Assembly: GCA_009760855.2 (NCBI GenBank)
Contig: WPIO01000546.1
Span: 1-27,924 of the forward strand
Direction of reading: 5' to 3'
DNA from: Cristatella mucedo
Lineage: Eukaryota; Bryozoa; Phylactolaemata; Cristatellidae
Length of the DNA: 27,924 nucleotides
A program made the position numbers and the translations under genes. The stretch's first letter is position 1; every line of letters begins with the position of its first letter. The notes under the pieces are model-generated. The model was given only the letters and a program-made list of their open reading frames with translations, did not search any database and was not told the DNA's origin. Shown here one piece after another: positions 1 to 8,061 of this stretch.

Positions 1-32
1 AAACATAGCTAATTTCCTGAAGAAACCTCTCT

Positions 33-37
33 GGAAA
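33..37 (+). repeat. Target-site duplication, left (GGAAA)
   Basis: GGAAA directly precedes the TG of the 5' LTR and recurs directly after the CA of the 3' LTR at 4680-4684. A 5-bp duplication is usual for gypsy-type integrases. Confidence 0.88.
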
Positions 38-442
38 TGTAGTTCGTATGTATGTATTGTATGTCTGATAAGCCACTGGTGAGCTGTTAGAAGCACCAAA
101 GAGAGGGGCCGGTGCACAGCTGTGGTCCACCTGTGATGTGGTATGAACACAGGCCGGTAACCAGCTGGTGGCCAGATGGTGGATTCACCATCAGGGTCGG
201 CCAGTGCACTGCTGTGGTCCGCCTTTGATGTGGCATGGACCAGCTGGTGGCCAGATAGTGGATTCACCATCAGGATCGGCCGGTGCACTGTTGTGGTCGA
301 TGAGTCATCGGAGTCGATCAGTGGAGGGGAGTCGAGTGAGAGTAGGGGCTGCGGGGATCTGTGTACTCTAGGGCTCCGTGTGTTGGGAATAAACTGTCGG
401 TGTTGGGCATCGGCTGGTTCTCTACTGTGCGACCAAACAACA
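38..442 (+). repeat. 5' LTR of element 1 (405 bp)
   Basis: The LTR begins TGTAGTTCG and ends AACAACA, the usual TG...CA termini. It contains one full copy (162-240) and one partial copy (from 241) of a 79-bp internal tandem unit starting CAGCTGGTGGCCAGATGGTG. A more diverged relative of the unit lies just upstream (about 112-150). AATAAA occurs near 389-394, a plausible polyadenylation signal, placing R/U5 downstream of it. The base count matches the 3' LTR exactly after allowing for one extra T near 100 and one fewer 79-bp unit. Confidence 0.92.
162..298 (+). repeat. 79-bp tandem repeat inside the 5' LTR
   Basis: Unit 1 (162-240) is followed by a partial unit (from 241) that matches for about 58 bases and then diverges near the GTGGTCGATGAG motif. 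The 3' LTR has two full units plus the partial one. The full unit here is identical by eye to unit 2 of the 3' LTR. Confidence 0.9.
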
Positions 443-483
443 AGCTATTTCTCGGTGGGAGTGACTGTGTGGTCCATATAAAG

Positions 484-1215
484 ATGAGTCTGAAATTACA
501 ACTGATGGAAGCAAAAATTTCGCAATTCGACGGCAACGGAGACTTCGCTGAATGGCTAAATCGGTTCGAAAGATTGGCCAAGATGCAAGGAGTTGATGAC
601 TTACAAAATTTCCTACCGCTATTCCTTACACGTGTGGCATATGCGGTCTACGATGGCGTCCCCGAGGCGGCTAAGGAAGACTATGCCACGGTAAGAAAAG
701 CGCTGCTGGCAGCATTCTAACCAAATCGCTTCGATGCCTACGAGGAATTCGCCTCGCGTCGCCTTGCTGAAGGTGAAAATGTGGATGGCTTTTGGGCGGA
801 CTTGAATCGGTTGGCAAGGCTGGTGGCCGGTAATTTTGTCAAATGCGCCTTTGTCGCTGGGCTGCCGGAGGCCGCAAAGAGGCACCTCCAAGCCTCATGC
901 AACCTCGCGGAAATGCCTGCAGATGTTCTTGTCGAGAAGGCTCGCGTCATAGTAAAGGCTCGCGTCAGCATTCCGAAGGCGGCAGAAAGTTGCTTCGCAT
1001 CTGGTTCTCGTTCAGTATGGCCTCTTCGGGCACTGACTAACAGAGATGTTGTGTGTTTCCTGTGCAAGGCTGTCGGGCACTTAAGCCGTGATTGTCCTTC
1101 TAAAGCGGCTCGCCGTGGTCGCGGGCGACACTGCTACGTCTGTGGGAGCATTCAACATCTCGCTGCTAACTGCTCGGATCGGGCCGTCGTACCAAACTGG
1201 CTAAAAAACGAGTAG
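484..1215 (+). pseudogene. gag: gag of element 1, one internal stop
   Basis: Structural (capsid/nucleocapsid) protein of the retrotransposon, 243 codons from the ATG at 484 to the TAG at 1213-1215. A single in-frame TAA at 718-720 breaks it after 78 codons. The same frame continues cleanly on both sides of that stop, so this is one nonsense mutation and not two genes. The C-terminal part holds two zinc knuckles of the form CX2CX4HX4C: CFLCKAVGHLSRDC (from about 1051) and CYVCGSIQHLAANC (from about 1132). These bind nucleic acid in this family. The N-terminal half resembles the gag fragment of element 2 at 11584-12009, with the same FDG/YDG and VYDG/VYEG landmarks. An upstream open stretch from 361 lies in the LTR and leader and is unlikely to be coding. 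Confidence 0.85.
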
Positions 1216-1600
1216 GGAGAGCATGCATTACTGCGCCGGTGCTTTCCCTCCGTTATGGCGCGCCTTCCTTCGGTACGTGTCCTCATTGAAAACTCCGAGG
1301 CGTCTGCGATCGTGGATACTGGGTGTTTGAGGTTCATCATTTCGGCGACGCATGCGGACCCTGCGAGGGTGAGGCGAGCGTGTGAGGAGGTCGTGATGAT
1401 GAATGGAGCCACGGCTTCTGCAAGTCCACGTGCGTCGCTACGGTAGCCCTCTGCGGACGAACCATAGTGCTGGACTGCCTTGTGTCAGATGTTCTTCCTG
1501 GTTTTGGGTTACTACTCGGTATGGATGCCATTGAACTCTTAGGCGGCGTGATTATCGGTCCTTCCGCTAGTCATGTTGAGTTCATGTGCCAAAGGAGAGT
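1216..1600 (+). pseudogene. Retropepsin-like protease of element 1, frameshifted
   Basis: Aspartic protease that would cut the Gag-Pol polyprotein. The catalytic motif VDTG is at about 1312-1323, within SAIVDTGC. A second conserved segment, LLGMDAIELLGG (about 1512-1550), corresponds to the C-terminal part of retropepsins (hydrophobic-G-hydrophobic). The first half reads in the same frame as gag (coordinate mod 3 = 1). From about 1413 onward the family-like residues read in frame 0, so there is a small indel near 1400-1413. The protease frame follows gag directly, separated only by the UAG at 1213-1215 with no other stop for 13 codons. This could be programmed read-through or merely another nonsense mutation. 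A stop also occurs at 1692-1694 in the linker to RT. Confidence 0.8.
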
Positions 1601-1694
1601 TCCAGAGCCAGCACACCATTATGAGGAAGCAGTAGTGGCGTCTCCTAGTGTCAAACGTGCTGTAGCATCGTCGGCCGCTGACTTACTGATTTAG

Positions 1695-2483
1695 GACAAG
1701 GACTTTAAGGCAGTTTTCCATCGGGGGCGCTGGTCAGTCAAGTGGGAGTGGAGAATCGTTGTGTCGTCCCCCAATTGACTAACCATGTCGCTTCATATCA
1801 TGTGGGAGAGGAAATTCGTGCCGACTACAAAAAGGAGGTGGAAGAGTGGATCAAGGAAGGCTTGTTGCAGCGGTTCGCTGGTCATTGTGGTGGCCTGATC
1901 CCTCTAATGGCCGTCGTACAGGCAAGTAAGGGCAAAGTGAGGCCCGTGATGGACTACCGAGAACATAATCAGTTTATATCGAGCCACATGGCTGGTAGCG
2001 GTGTGTAGCACTAAGCTCAGAGCGTGGCGACGGCTGGGCAAGAGCGTGAGCATAATTGACCTGCGAAAAGCATGCTTGGAGGTGCATGTTGATCCAGCTC
2101 TCTGGCAATATCAGGTAGTGAAGTACAAAGGCCGTCGGTACTGCCTCACACGACTAGGTTTCGGACTTAATGTCGCCCCGAAAAAAATGACCGTGATTCT
2201 GACAAAGGTCCTGTCCATGGATGAGCGAGTTCGTACTGGTACCGATTCGTTTGTCGACGATATTGTTGTCAATAACAGCGTGGTCTCGAATGGTGAGGTA
2301 ATCGACTTGCTACGAACGTTTGGTTTGGAGGCTAAGCCGCCAGAAATCCTCGCTGGCGGAAGGGTCCTTGGCCTTCGCGTATGCAGGCCAAAGGAAGGTG
2401 AGGAGCTTCGCTGGCGCCGCGATAACGTGGTGAGCGCATTGCCCAACGCCCCCCATCGCGACGCCAGCTGTTTTTCGTGGTGA
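1695..2483 (+). pseudogene. pol: Reverse transcriptase domain of element 1, frameshifted
   Basis: RNA-dependent DNA polymerase region. Landmarks in order are PLMAVVQ and KVRPVMDYRE (about 1900-1965, fingers), IIDLRKAC with the first palm aspartate (about 2055-2075), GRRYCLTRLGFGLNVAP (about 2130-2177) and the catalytic FVDDIVVN (about 2250-2273). These are typical of a Ty3/gypsy-type RT. The segment at about 1755-1985 reads in frame 2 and the remainder in frame 0, so at least two frameshifts flank the fingers. A TGA at 2481-2483 ends the last block, but the same frame continues with family-like residues into RNase H, so it is a point nonsense mutation. The catalytic DD pair is intact even though the frame is not. 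Confidence 0.88.
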
Positions 2484-3095
2484 GGGCAGCTGATCGGGCA
2501 TATCCCAATCGCAGGCTGGCTTCGCCGGGCCTGCAGTTACTTAAAGCGAGCCGCTAGCGATGTCGGTTGGGACTCATTGGTTGGTGAAAATGTCATAGCC
2601 ATGGCGAGTGAATTGATGCAGCGATTGCATGACGACGATCCAGTCTCAGGCATTTGGAATGTGCCGAATCTGGATAGTGGCATCCTCTGGTGTGATGCCA
2701 GCAGCCTTGCTATCGGCACATGCCTGGATATAGGAGGAAGAATCGTCGAGGATGCCTCCTGGCTGCGAAAAGCTGACGATGTAGCCCACATCAATCTTGC
2801 TGAACTGGAGGCTGTCATCAAGGGCCTCAATCTGGCCATTGCTTGGTCATTACTGCAGGTGGAGATTTGGACAGATTCAGCAACTGTTCACGGATGGCTA
2901 CAGTCACTGCTGGTTGGAGATAAGCCTGTACGAGCCCACGGCATGGGATAGGCGCTTATCAAACTCAGGCTAGCACTGATAGCCGACACGGTGTCAGAGT
3001 GTGGACTGAAGGCTTCCGTAGTCCTGGTGCGATCATCCAACAATTAAGCCGACCAGCTGACACGCGTCGCTCAGAAATGGAGGAGGGCGAATGTA
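2484..3095 (+). pseudogene. pol: RNase H domain and connection of element 1
   Basis: Degrades the RNA strand during reverse transcription. Reading frame 0 continues from RT. Candidate catalytic residues are D in ILWCDASS (about 2690), E in NLAELEAV (about 2800), D in IWTDSATVHGW (about 2870) and a final D in ADQLTR (about 3048). All four acidic positions appear to be retained. The frame is interrupted by TAG at 2949-2951 and TAA at 3045-3047, both without a shift of frame, so they read as point mutations. The ATG at 2577 is an internal methionine and not a start. Confidence 0.82.
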
Positions 3096-4043
3096 AGCTG
3101 TCTCGCTGTTCCAGAGCAGGCGTCTTCGCCGGCGGTCAGCGTCGACCTACAGAGTTTCCACAGCCTTCACCACTTTGGAGTTGACAGGACACTGTACCTA
3201 GCCAGAATGTGCCACCCAAAAGCTGCTATCCGGCGAAAGGACATCGAAGCCGTCGTGAAGGCCTGCCCTCGTTGCAAGTCGATCGATCCTGCACCAGTCG
3301 CATGGAGTCCAGGCGTGCTGAATGCGAGCGAGAATTGGCAGCGCCTGGCCTGCAACGTTACGCATTTCAAGGGTAAAAAATATCTGACCGTGGTAGATTG
3401 TGGACCGAACCGTTTCGCTATTTGGAGGCGAATACCCGACGAGGGGGAAAACTCTTTGGTGCAAAATCTGGGCGAAATTTTTAGGGAGCGTGGCCCTCCG
3501 AAGCAGCTGCTCATGGACAACGATGCGAGCTTTCGCTCAACAGCTCTTCGCGGTCTTTGCGACCGTTGGGGCGTGGAGCCTATATACCGTTGCGCCTATA
3601 TACCCTCCGGAAACGGCATCGTTGAACGAAACCACAGGACCATCAAGGGAATGGCGGCTCGCACGCGAAAGAACGTCCTGATGATGGTGTATTGGTACAA
3701 CATCTCGCCAACAGCCGGGTTGCACGAGGAATCGGTGCCCTGCAGAAGGCTGTTCTCCTATCAGTGGAAAAGCCCCCTCTTCAGAGCACAGACAGATCAG
3801 GGCCCGAGGACTGCTCAATATGCGGTCGGCCAGCGAGTCTTTGTGAAGCCTGCTGGCGCTCGTTGCACGACCGAGTGGCCCGAGGGCACGGTAACCAGTG
3901 AGGGCCAGGGCGTGGGAATCGAGATCGACGGTGTGCGTCGCCATGTGTCCGACTTGCGTCTCGTACCAGGGCAGGAAGAGGCGCCCCCTGCACCTGACGG
4001 GGACAGAGCTGAACCAGTACGACGAAATGTCCTGACCGGATAG
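3096..4043 (+). pseudogene. pol: Integrase of element 1, first catalytic Asp replaced by Asn
   Basis: Inserts the cDNA into the host genome. The frame is open from about 3096 to the TAG at 4041-4043, the longest unbroken stretch of the element. The N-terminal zinc-binding region has LHHFGVDRTLYLAR (about 3165-3206) and CPRC (about 3267). The core has THFKGKKYLTVVDCGPNRF, LLMDNDASF (about 3505-3535) and GNGIVERNHRTIK (about 3612-3650). The spacing from the Asp of MDN to the Glu of VER is exactly 35 residues. The expected first Asp just before THF is AAC (Asn) at 3354-3356, a likely loss-of-function change. The C-terminal part has WPEGTVT, resembling a GPY/F-type module. The first ATG of the open stretch (3207) lies inside the zinc-binding domain and is not a true start, since this region is part of a polyprotein. 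Confidence 0.9.
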
Positions 4044-4096
4044 GCTTGTTCATTGCTGCTCTGTACGTTGCAGCTACATGTGTTGGTGCTGCAAAT

Positions 4097-4209
4097 TTGT
4101 GACCTTAAGGTCAAGGGAGCGTGTAGTTCGTATGAACGTATGTATGTATATATTGTATGCCGGCTCCTGACTTGTGACCGTAAGGTCAAGGGAGCGTGTA
4201 GTTCGTATG
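4097..4209 (+). repeat. Duplicated polypurine-tract/LTR-start module before the 3' LTR
   Basis: The string GTAAGGTCAAGGGAGCG immediately before the 3' LTR (CAAGGGAGCG being the best polypurine-tract candidate), together with the first bases of the LTR (TGTAGTTCGTATG), occurs twice 75 bp apart: 4097-4134 and 4172-4209. The first copy continues with a distorted form of the next LTR bases and then breaks off. Its core TGACCTTAAGGTCA (4100-4113) is a perfect 14-bp palindrome, while the second copy has one mismatch (TGACCGTAAGGTCA). Confidence 0.8.
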
Positions 4210-4679
4210 TATGTATTGTATGTCTGATAAGCCACGGTGAGCTGTTAGAAGCACCACCGAGAGGGGCTGGTGCACAGCTGTGGTCCACCTGTGATGTGGT
4301 ATGGACACAGGCCGGTAACCAGCTGGTGGCCAGATGGTGGATTCACCATCAGGATCGGCCAGTGCACTGCTGTGGTCCGCCTTTGATGTGGCATGGACCA
4401 GCTGGTGGCCAGATGGTGGATTCACCATCAGGGTCGGCCAGTGCACTGCTGTGGTCCGCCTTTGATGTGGCATGGACCAGCTGGTGGCCAGATGGTGGAT
4501 TCACCATCAGGGTCGGCGGGTGCACCGTTGTGGTCGATGAGTCATCGGAGTCGATTAGGGGAGGGGAGTCGCATGAGAGGAGGGGCTGTGGGGATCCGTG
4601 CGCTCCAGCGCTCCGTGTGTTGGGAATAAACTGTCGGTGTTGGGCATCGGCTGGTTCTCTACTGTGCGACCAAACAACA
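4197..4679 (+). repeat. 3' LTR of element 1 (483 bp)
   Basis: Same termini as the 5' LTR, but with two full 79-bp units (4320-4398 and 4399-4477) plus the partial unit from 4478. AATAAA lies at about 4625-4630. The 483 bp equal 405 minus 1 plus 79, so the two LTRs differ in length only by a single base and one repeat unit. Substitutions are concentrated in the stretch just upstream of AATAAA. Confidence 0.92.
4320..4535 (+). repeat. 79-bp tandem repeat inside the 3' LTR (two full units plus a partial)
   Basis: Two consecutive units differ at only one position by eye (AGGATCGG against AGGGTCGG). The third stops matching after about 58 bases. Confidence 0.9.
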
Positions 4680-4684
4680 GGAAA
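4680..4684 (+). repeat. Target-site duplication, right (GGAAA)
   Basis: Matches 33-37 exactly and directly follows the terminal CA of the 3' LTR. Confidence 0.88.
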
Positions 4685-4971
4685 CACAAACATGCGATGC
4701 GATTGGGCGACTGCTGTTGGACTTCGACCAACTTCGTGATTGACTGTGGCTGCTAAGCGAGTGGAGATGTTGGCTGAATCAGCTTCACAGCCATTGTGCC
4801 GGATTGAATTTACCTTGACCTTCAGTGCATCACTGCCGGACTCATGAGATCGGCTATTCTTGGAGCTGCAGACTACAGCAGATTAGCTGTACCTCAGGCA
4901 ATAGTATTGATTCAGGACTACTGCATATTGGACCTATTTGTTACATGTTCTTAGTCACTTGTTCTTAACAT
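4685..4971. other. Flank of element 1, nothing recognised
   Basis: No frame, repeat or RNA gene is recognisable. This should continue the pre-insertion sequence of 1-32. Confidence 0.5.
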
Positions 4972-5290
4972 CTCTGAGCTAGATAAGGCTAGACGAACGA
5001 CCGTCTGGTTAAACCTCGTTCTAATATCGCATGCACTACACAGGTAACTACACGAGCCTACAAGGGGTACCTACACATAGTAAACTATAACTGCTCGAGA
5101 TAAAGCCGCAACCGCAAACGAGTGTGTCACTAGCTTAATCAACTTCCGGACACCCGTTGTTGCACAGGCTCCGTCCAAAGAGCACAAGCGTACTCCGTCC
5201 AAGATACCGCTAGATTCTTAACTGCTTGAATCGTCGGAGTCGACGTTGACTACAATCGAGAGCCTCCGCCGAAATTGAGGGCAGGACGTC
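4972..5290. repeat. Unclassified diverged repeat, copy A
   Basis: Aligns by eye with 5985-6290. Shared landmarks in order are GAGCTAG...AGACGA(A/G)CG(A/G)CCGTC, CGCATGC, CTACAAGG(G/A)G, CGCCGTCCAA-like or CTCCGTCCAA, GAGTCGAC and CTTCCGCCGAAA/CTCCGCCGAAA. There is no coding frame and the family is not recognised. The distance between copies is about 1 kb. Confidence 0.6.
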
Positions 5291-5429
5291 CCCAGTTCCG
5301 GTTCTCAGGCCTCTGAGAGCTGACTCAGAATTTGCCCTTCCAAGGCTAGGCGACGCTCAGCTTGACGTAACGAATGTCAGCCGCTCAGCCTGTGCTAGGG
5401 TGCACGTCTGCGATAGTATCACTCGCCGA

Positions 5430-5520
5430 TTCTTAGCCTTGGTGCTAGAAACTCCCGCTGGACAACTAATGCCTTCCTGCCGTTCGTCAAGCCACCGACG
5501 AGTCGGATGAAGTCTGCATG
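5430..5520. repeat. Part of the same repeat family, upstream segment
   Basis: ACTCCCGCTGG ... TTCCTGCCGTTCGTCAAGCCACCGACGAG resembles 5920-5985 (ATTCCCGCCAA ... CTCCTGCCACGCTACCGCTCGCCAAGCCGCCGAG), which lies directly upstream of copy B. It seems to be a truncated third copy. Confidence 0.4.
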
Positions 5521-5904
5521 CCAACAAACTATTGCGAAAATACGGAGCCAACGGCCGAAGTTTAGCATAAATGCGCTTCACGTGCCGGTTTCGCCAAATT
5601 GTGTTTGCCTAGCCTTGATAAAAATATTTCATTTTCCGACCCAGGTCGTGGACTCAAAGACTGCGGCGGTGTTAAGGGCTAAAACTAACTGAGTTAACTT
5701 AAGGAGATATACTTTGCAGTGATGCTTTCGCAGTATTTACCTGCTCTGTGAATAGCCTCTAATTTAGCGGATAGTTCAAGGTTGTTATAACCGAATGTGC
5801 CGTATAGGGGTACACTTATTGAGCTGATGTCGGCCAGTGACTGTCGCTCTTCCTATCGCGGGTTCATCAGCAGCTGCATGCTCTGTATTGCCATTGTAAC
5901 CGGG
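5521..5904. other. Unassigned non-coding stretch
   Basis: Short open frames on both strands look random in composition. No repeat or RNA gene is recognised. Confidence 0.4.
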
Positions 5905-6290
5905 TTCCAAGGGTCAGAGGCTAATTCCCGCCAAACCCCGCCATCCTCCTGCCACGCTACCGCTCGCCAAGCCGCCGAGCTAGGGTAAGACGAGCGGCCG
6001 TCAGGATAGACCTCTTTATAATAACGCATGCGCCAACAACAACGGGTGAACTAAACAAGTCTACAAGGAGGGTCCTATGCACAGTACACTACGGGGGCGC
6101 AAGATGACGAAGCAAGCGCGAACAAACGTGTTAGTTGGGGTCAATCGGCTTCAGTAGTCCTGTCGTTGTACCGACTACGAGTCCAACATTACGAGCATAC
6201 GCCGTCCAAAACCCGGCTGGCTGAGTAACTGCTGGCTAGTCTGAGTCGACAACTACCACAGTCGTAAGCTTCCGCCGAAAGACGCCAACA
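5905..6290. repeat. Unclassified diverged repeat, copy B with upstream segment
   Basis: Includes the segment shared with 5430-5520 and then the body shared with copy A. The body is richer in GC than copy A. Confidence 0.55.
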
Positions 6291-7290
6291 CACGGGGGTC
6301 ATGAACAGGCTACACGGGGAACGCGGAATACAAACAAGTCAACAACGAGCGAGCTATCCAGCTCCGCTCGGGCCTTGGGTACTCGTTCCCTTGCGTGCGT
6401 GGCAGCATCGCCGGAGCACGCCTGCACGAATCCAGGTGCATAACTCGGCGAGACCGGGAGCTTCCGACACCACGACTTACTTGGCCAACTTCCCGTACCC
6501 AAGAGCCCCGGTGACCTCACGTCACCGCATACATCCGGCCGTGCCGTAGGTCCGACCCCGGCCTAGCCGGTGACCCTAACCCTTACTATAGCCGTCCGAT
6601 CCCAGCCAACCGAACCCAGCCTAGGTACACCATTACCCGGTTACAAAGACTATGAATTTGACAGCCGAACCTTGATTAATTACTGCAAACCAGACGACCT
6701 AAATAAATCCGATCCGCTTATGAAACACATATGATAAGCCGAGTCTTGGCTGCAGAGCTAGTTGCGATTCATAACTAACTAGATTATTACATGACTTATG
6801 AGCGAGCTACCATTGAACGTATGGACCTAACTGCAGTCGCAGTCTTGGATTCCGAGCGTGCTGGTCAGTAAGCCCAAGCTCAGGGCGTGAGCAGATATAA
6901 GACCGCTAACGGGTCTGCTGGAAGTCACCTGCTCGTATTAACAGGATTACACAGGTGAGTACGCATGACTTTTCTAATTGCCGTCGTGTCGGCAGTACTG
7001 CGTGCAGAACATCAGGTTTCATGTCTGAATTAGATTTTTATTTCGAGGTGCGGGTCTTTGCGCATCGTACACTAAGGGACTTCATGCCAACCAGTCAGGA
7101 CGTCCTTTCATCACAGTGCAGATCTTTGGCCTTTCAATAGAATGACTGCACTGAACGTTCTGGCACACACAGCTACCTGGCATGGCGGTGTTTAACGCAT
7201 TTAATTGTAACAAGTTGGTCAGGCCTTGCAGTGGCTGCGTTGCAGTAAATTAAACAATTCCCTGTAGCCGGGAAGGATTAGTCTGTTTCA
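6291..7290. other. GC-rich stretch grading into AT-rich sequence, no gene
   Basis: Bases 6300-6640 are clearly GC-rich and C-biased compared with the surroundings, which makes overlapping open frames on both strands (6301-6549 plus, 6299-6520 minus) expected by composition. CCCTAACCCTTA occurs at about 6574 but is not repeated. A consensus-like CAG|GTGAGT donor is at about 6952-6960, but no exon can be supported. Confidence 0.4.
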
Positions 7291-7400
7291 CTGAGCTGGT
7301 TTGGTCCAGTGGTTGTGGTGCTCGCCCCTATCACGGTCTCGCTGAGGCTGTGGGCTCGCGAAAATTCGCATATTCGCCGGAACTCACGGTCGTCGCAGTG
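7291..7400 (+). repeat. Possible tRNA-derived SINE head
   Basis: TGGTCCAGTGG (7302-7312) resembles a pol III A box. About 40 bases on, GGGCTCGCGAAAATTC (7352-7367) is a weak B-box match (GGTTCGANTCC). The segment does not fold into a full tRNA by inspection. Treat it as a tentative SINE remnant. Confidence 0.25.
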
Positions 7401-7595
7401 GAGCACTGATACGATGACGGAGCAGCAGCAGTCAACAAGTATGCCAGTCTGAATCTAGAGCGACACGCTAATTATGCGTTATTTATACAACACATGTCCT
7501 GTACGTGTAGCTGTACGTGGAAATCGTGCAGAGGTAGTCTCCGGCCGGATTTTCATAACAAGCTTAACGTCTTGTCGAGAGAGTAGCATTGGCTC

Positions 7596-7629
7596 TCGCT
7601 CTACAATCCCGGGAGGGATTGTAGAGCGA
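7596..7629. repeat. Perfect hairpin, 15-bp arms and 4-base loop
   Basis: TCGCTCTACAATCCC (7596-7610) and GGGATTGTAGAGCGA (7615-7629) are exact reverse complements around the loop GGGA. Nothing nearby suggests a terminator or RNA gene. Confidence 0.85.
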
Positions 7630-7904
7630 AAAAATTTGCACTGGAGCGAGTTAATTACTGTGATAACAAGAAGAGGGTCAAGATATTGTCTCGCCTTGTG
7701 TATTGCTGATAAACGTAGCAGGCGTCCGTAGGCACAAAGTTGATACCAGCGAGTTACATGCCAGCTTTCGTGGAGCTTTCAGTCGATGGTCCAGTTGTAT
7801 GTAGGAAAGCTGTTTTAGTCTGAACTTAAGTCTACTATTGGTGACTATAAGTACCAGTTTGTGACGTAATCTCTGATATGACGTTAATTAACGAACTGTA
7901 TCCT

Positions 7905-8061
7905 GCAATTGTTACGTGACATCTCTATGTACTAAAAAAAGATGACAGTTGACAAGGACGTCCAAGTTTCGATTTCTAACTCTATCATGCAATTGTTACG
8001 TGACATCCCTATGTACTGAAAAAATAGACAGCTGACAAGGACGTCCAAGTTCAGATTTCTT
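7905..8061. repeat. 84-bp tandem duplication, two copies
   Basis: GCAATTGTTACGTGACATC...GACAAGGACGTCCAAGTT at 7905-7988 recurs at 7989-8061 with a few substitutions and short indels in the A-tract. Confidence 0.85.

Larger units (their letters stand above)
38..4679 (+). mobile_element. Ty3/gypsy-type LTR retrotransposon, near full length, inactive (element 1)
   Basis: A complete but decayed LTR retrotransposon. The sequence shows two LTRs (38-442 and 4197-4679) starting TGTAG and ending ACAACA, with a 5-bp direct repeat GGAAA at 33-37 and 4680-4684 marking the insertion. In between come gag with two CCHC zinc knuckles, an aspartic protease (VDTG), reverse transcriptase (FVDDI), RNase H and an integrase with D,D-35-E spacing. 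The order PR-RT-RH-IN is that of Ty3/gypsy elements and not of Ty1/copia. There is no envelope-like frame between integrase and the 3' LTR. Hand alignment gives about 19 substitutions over about 404 shared LTR bases, plus one 1-bp and one 79-bp indel, so the copy is not recent. Nonsense codons and frameshifts throughout make it non-autonomous. Confidence 0.93.

Noticed and set aside
443-475. A tRNA primer-binding site after the 5' LTR of element 1
   Set aside because: TGGGAGTGACTG starts 13 bases after the LTR, but I cannot match it to a specific tRNA 3' end. The conserved AGCTATTTC directly after the LTR does not start with TGG. No call made.
168-481. Open frames inside the 5' LTR and their counterparts at 4053-4739 (both strands)
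   Set aside because: They arise from the GC-rich 79-bp tandem unit (79 is not a multiple of 3, so all frames stay open for a while), lie wholly in LTR sequence and show no domain.
4053-4200. An envelope gene between integrase and the 3' LTR
   Set aside because: Only about 150 bp separate the integrase stop from the LTR, and they are filled by the duplicated tract. There is no room for an env.
6299-6549. Overlapping open frames on both strands in the GC-rich stretch
   Set aside because: Composition alone predicts them. The proteins have no recognisable motif or consistent neighbours.
6574-6586. Telomere-like CCCTAACCCTTA
   Set aside because: Fewer than two full units, with no array.
7291-7375. 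A functional tRNA gene
   Set aside because: A-box-like sequence is present, but there is no acceptor-stem pairing, anticodon arm or convincing B box. Listed only as a tentative SINE head.
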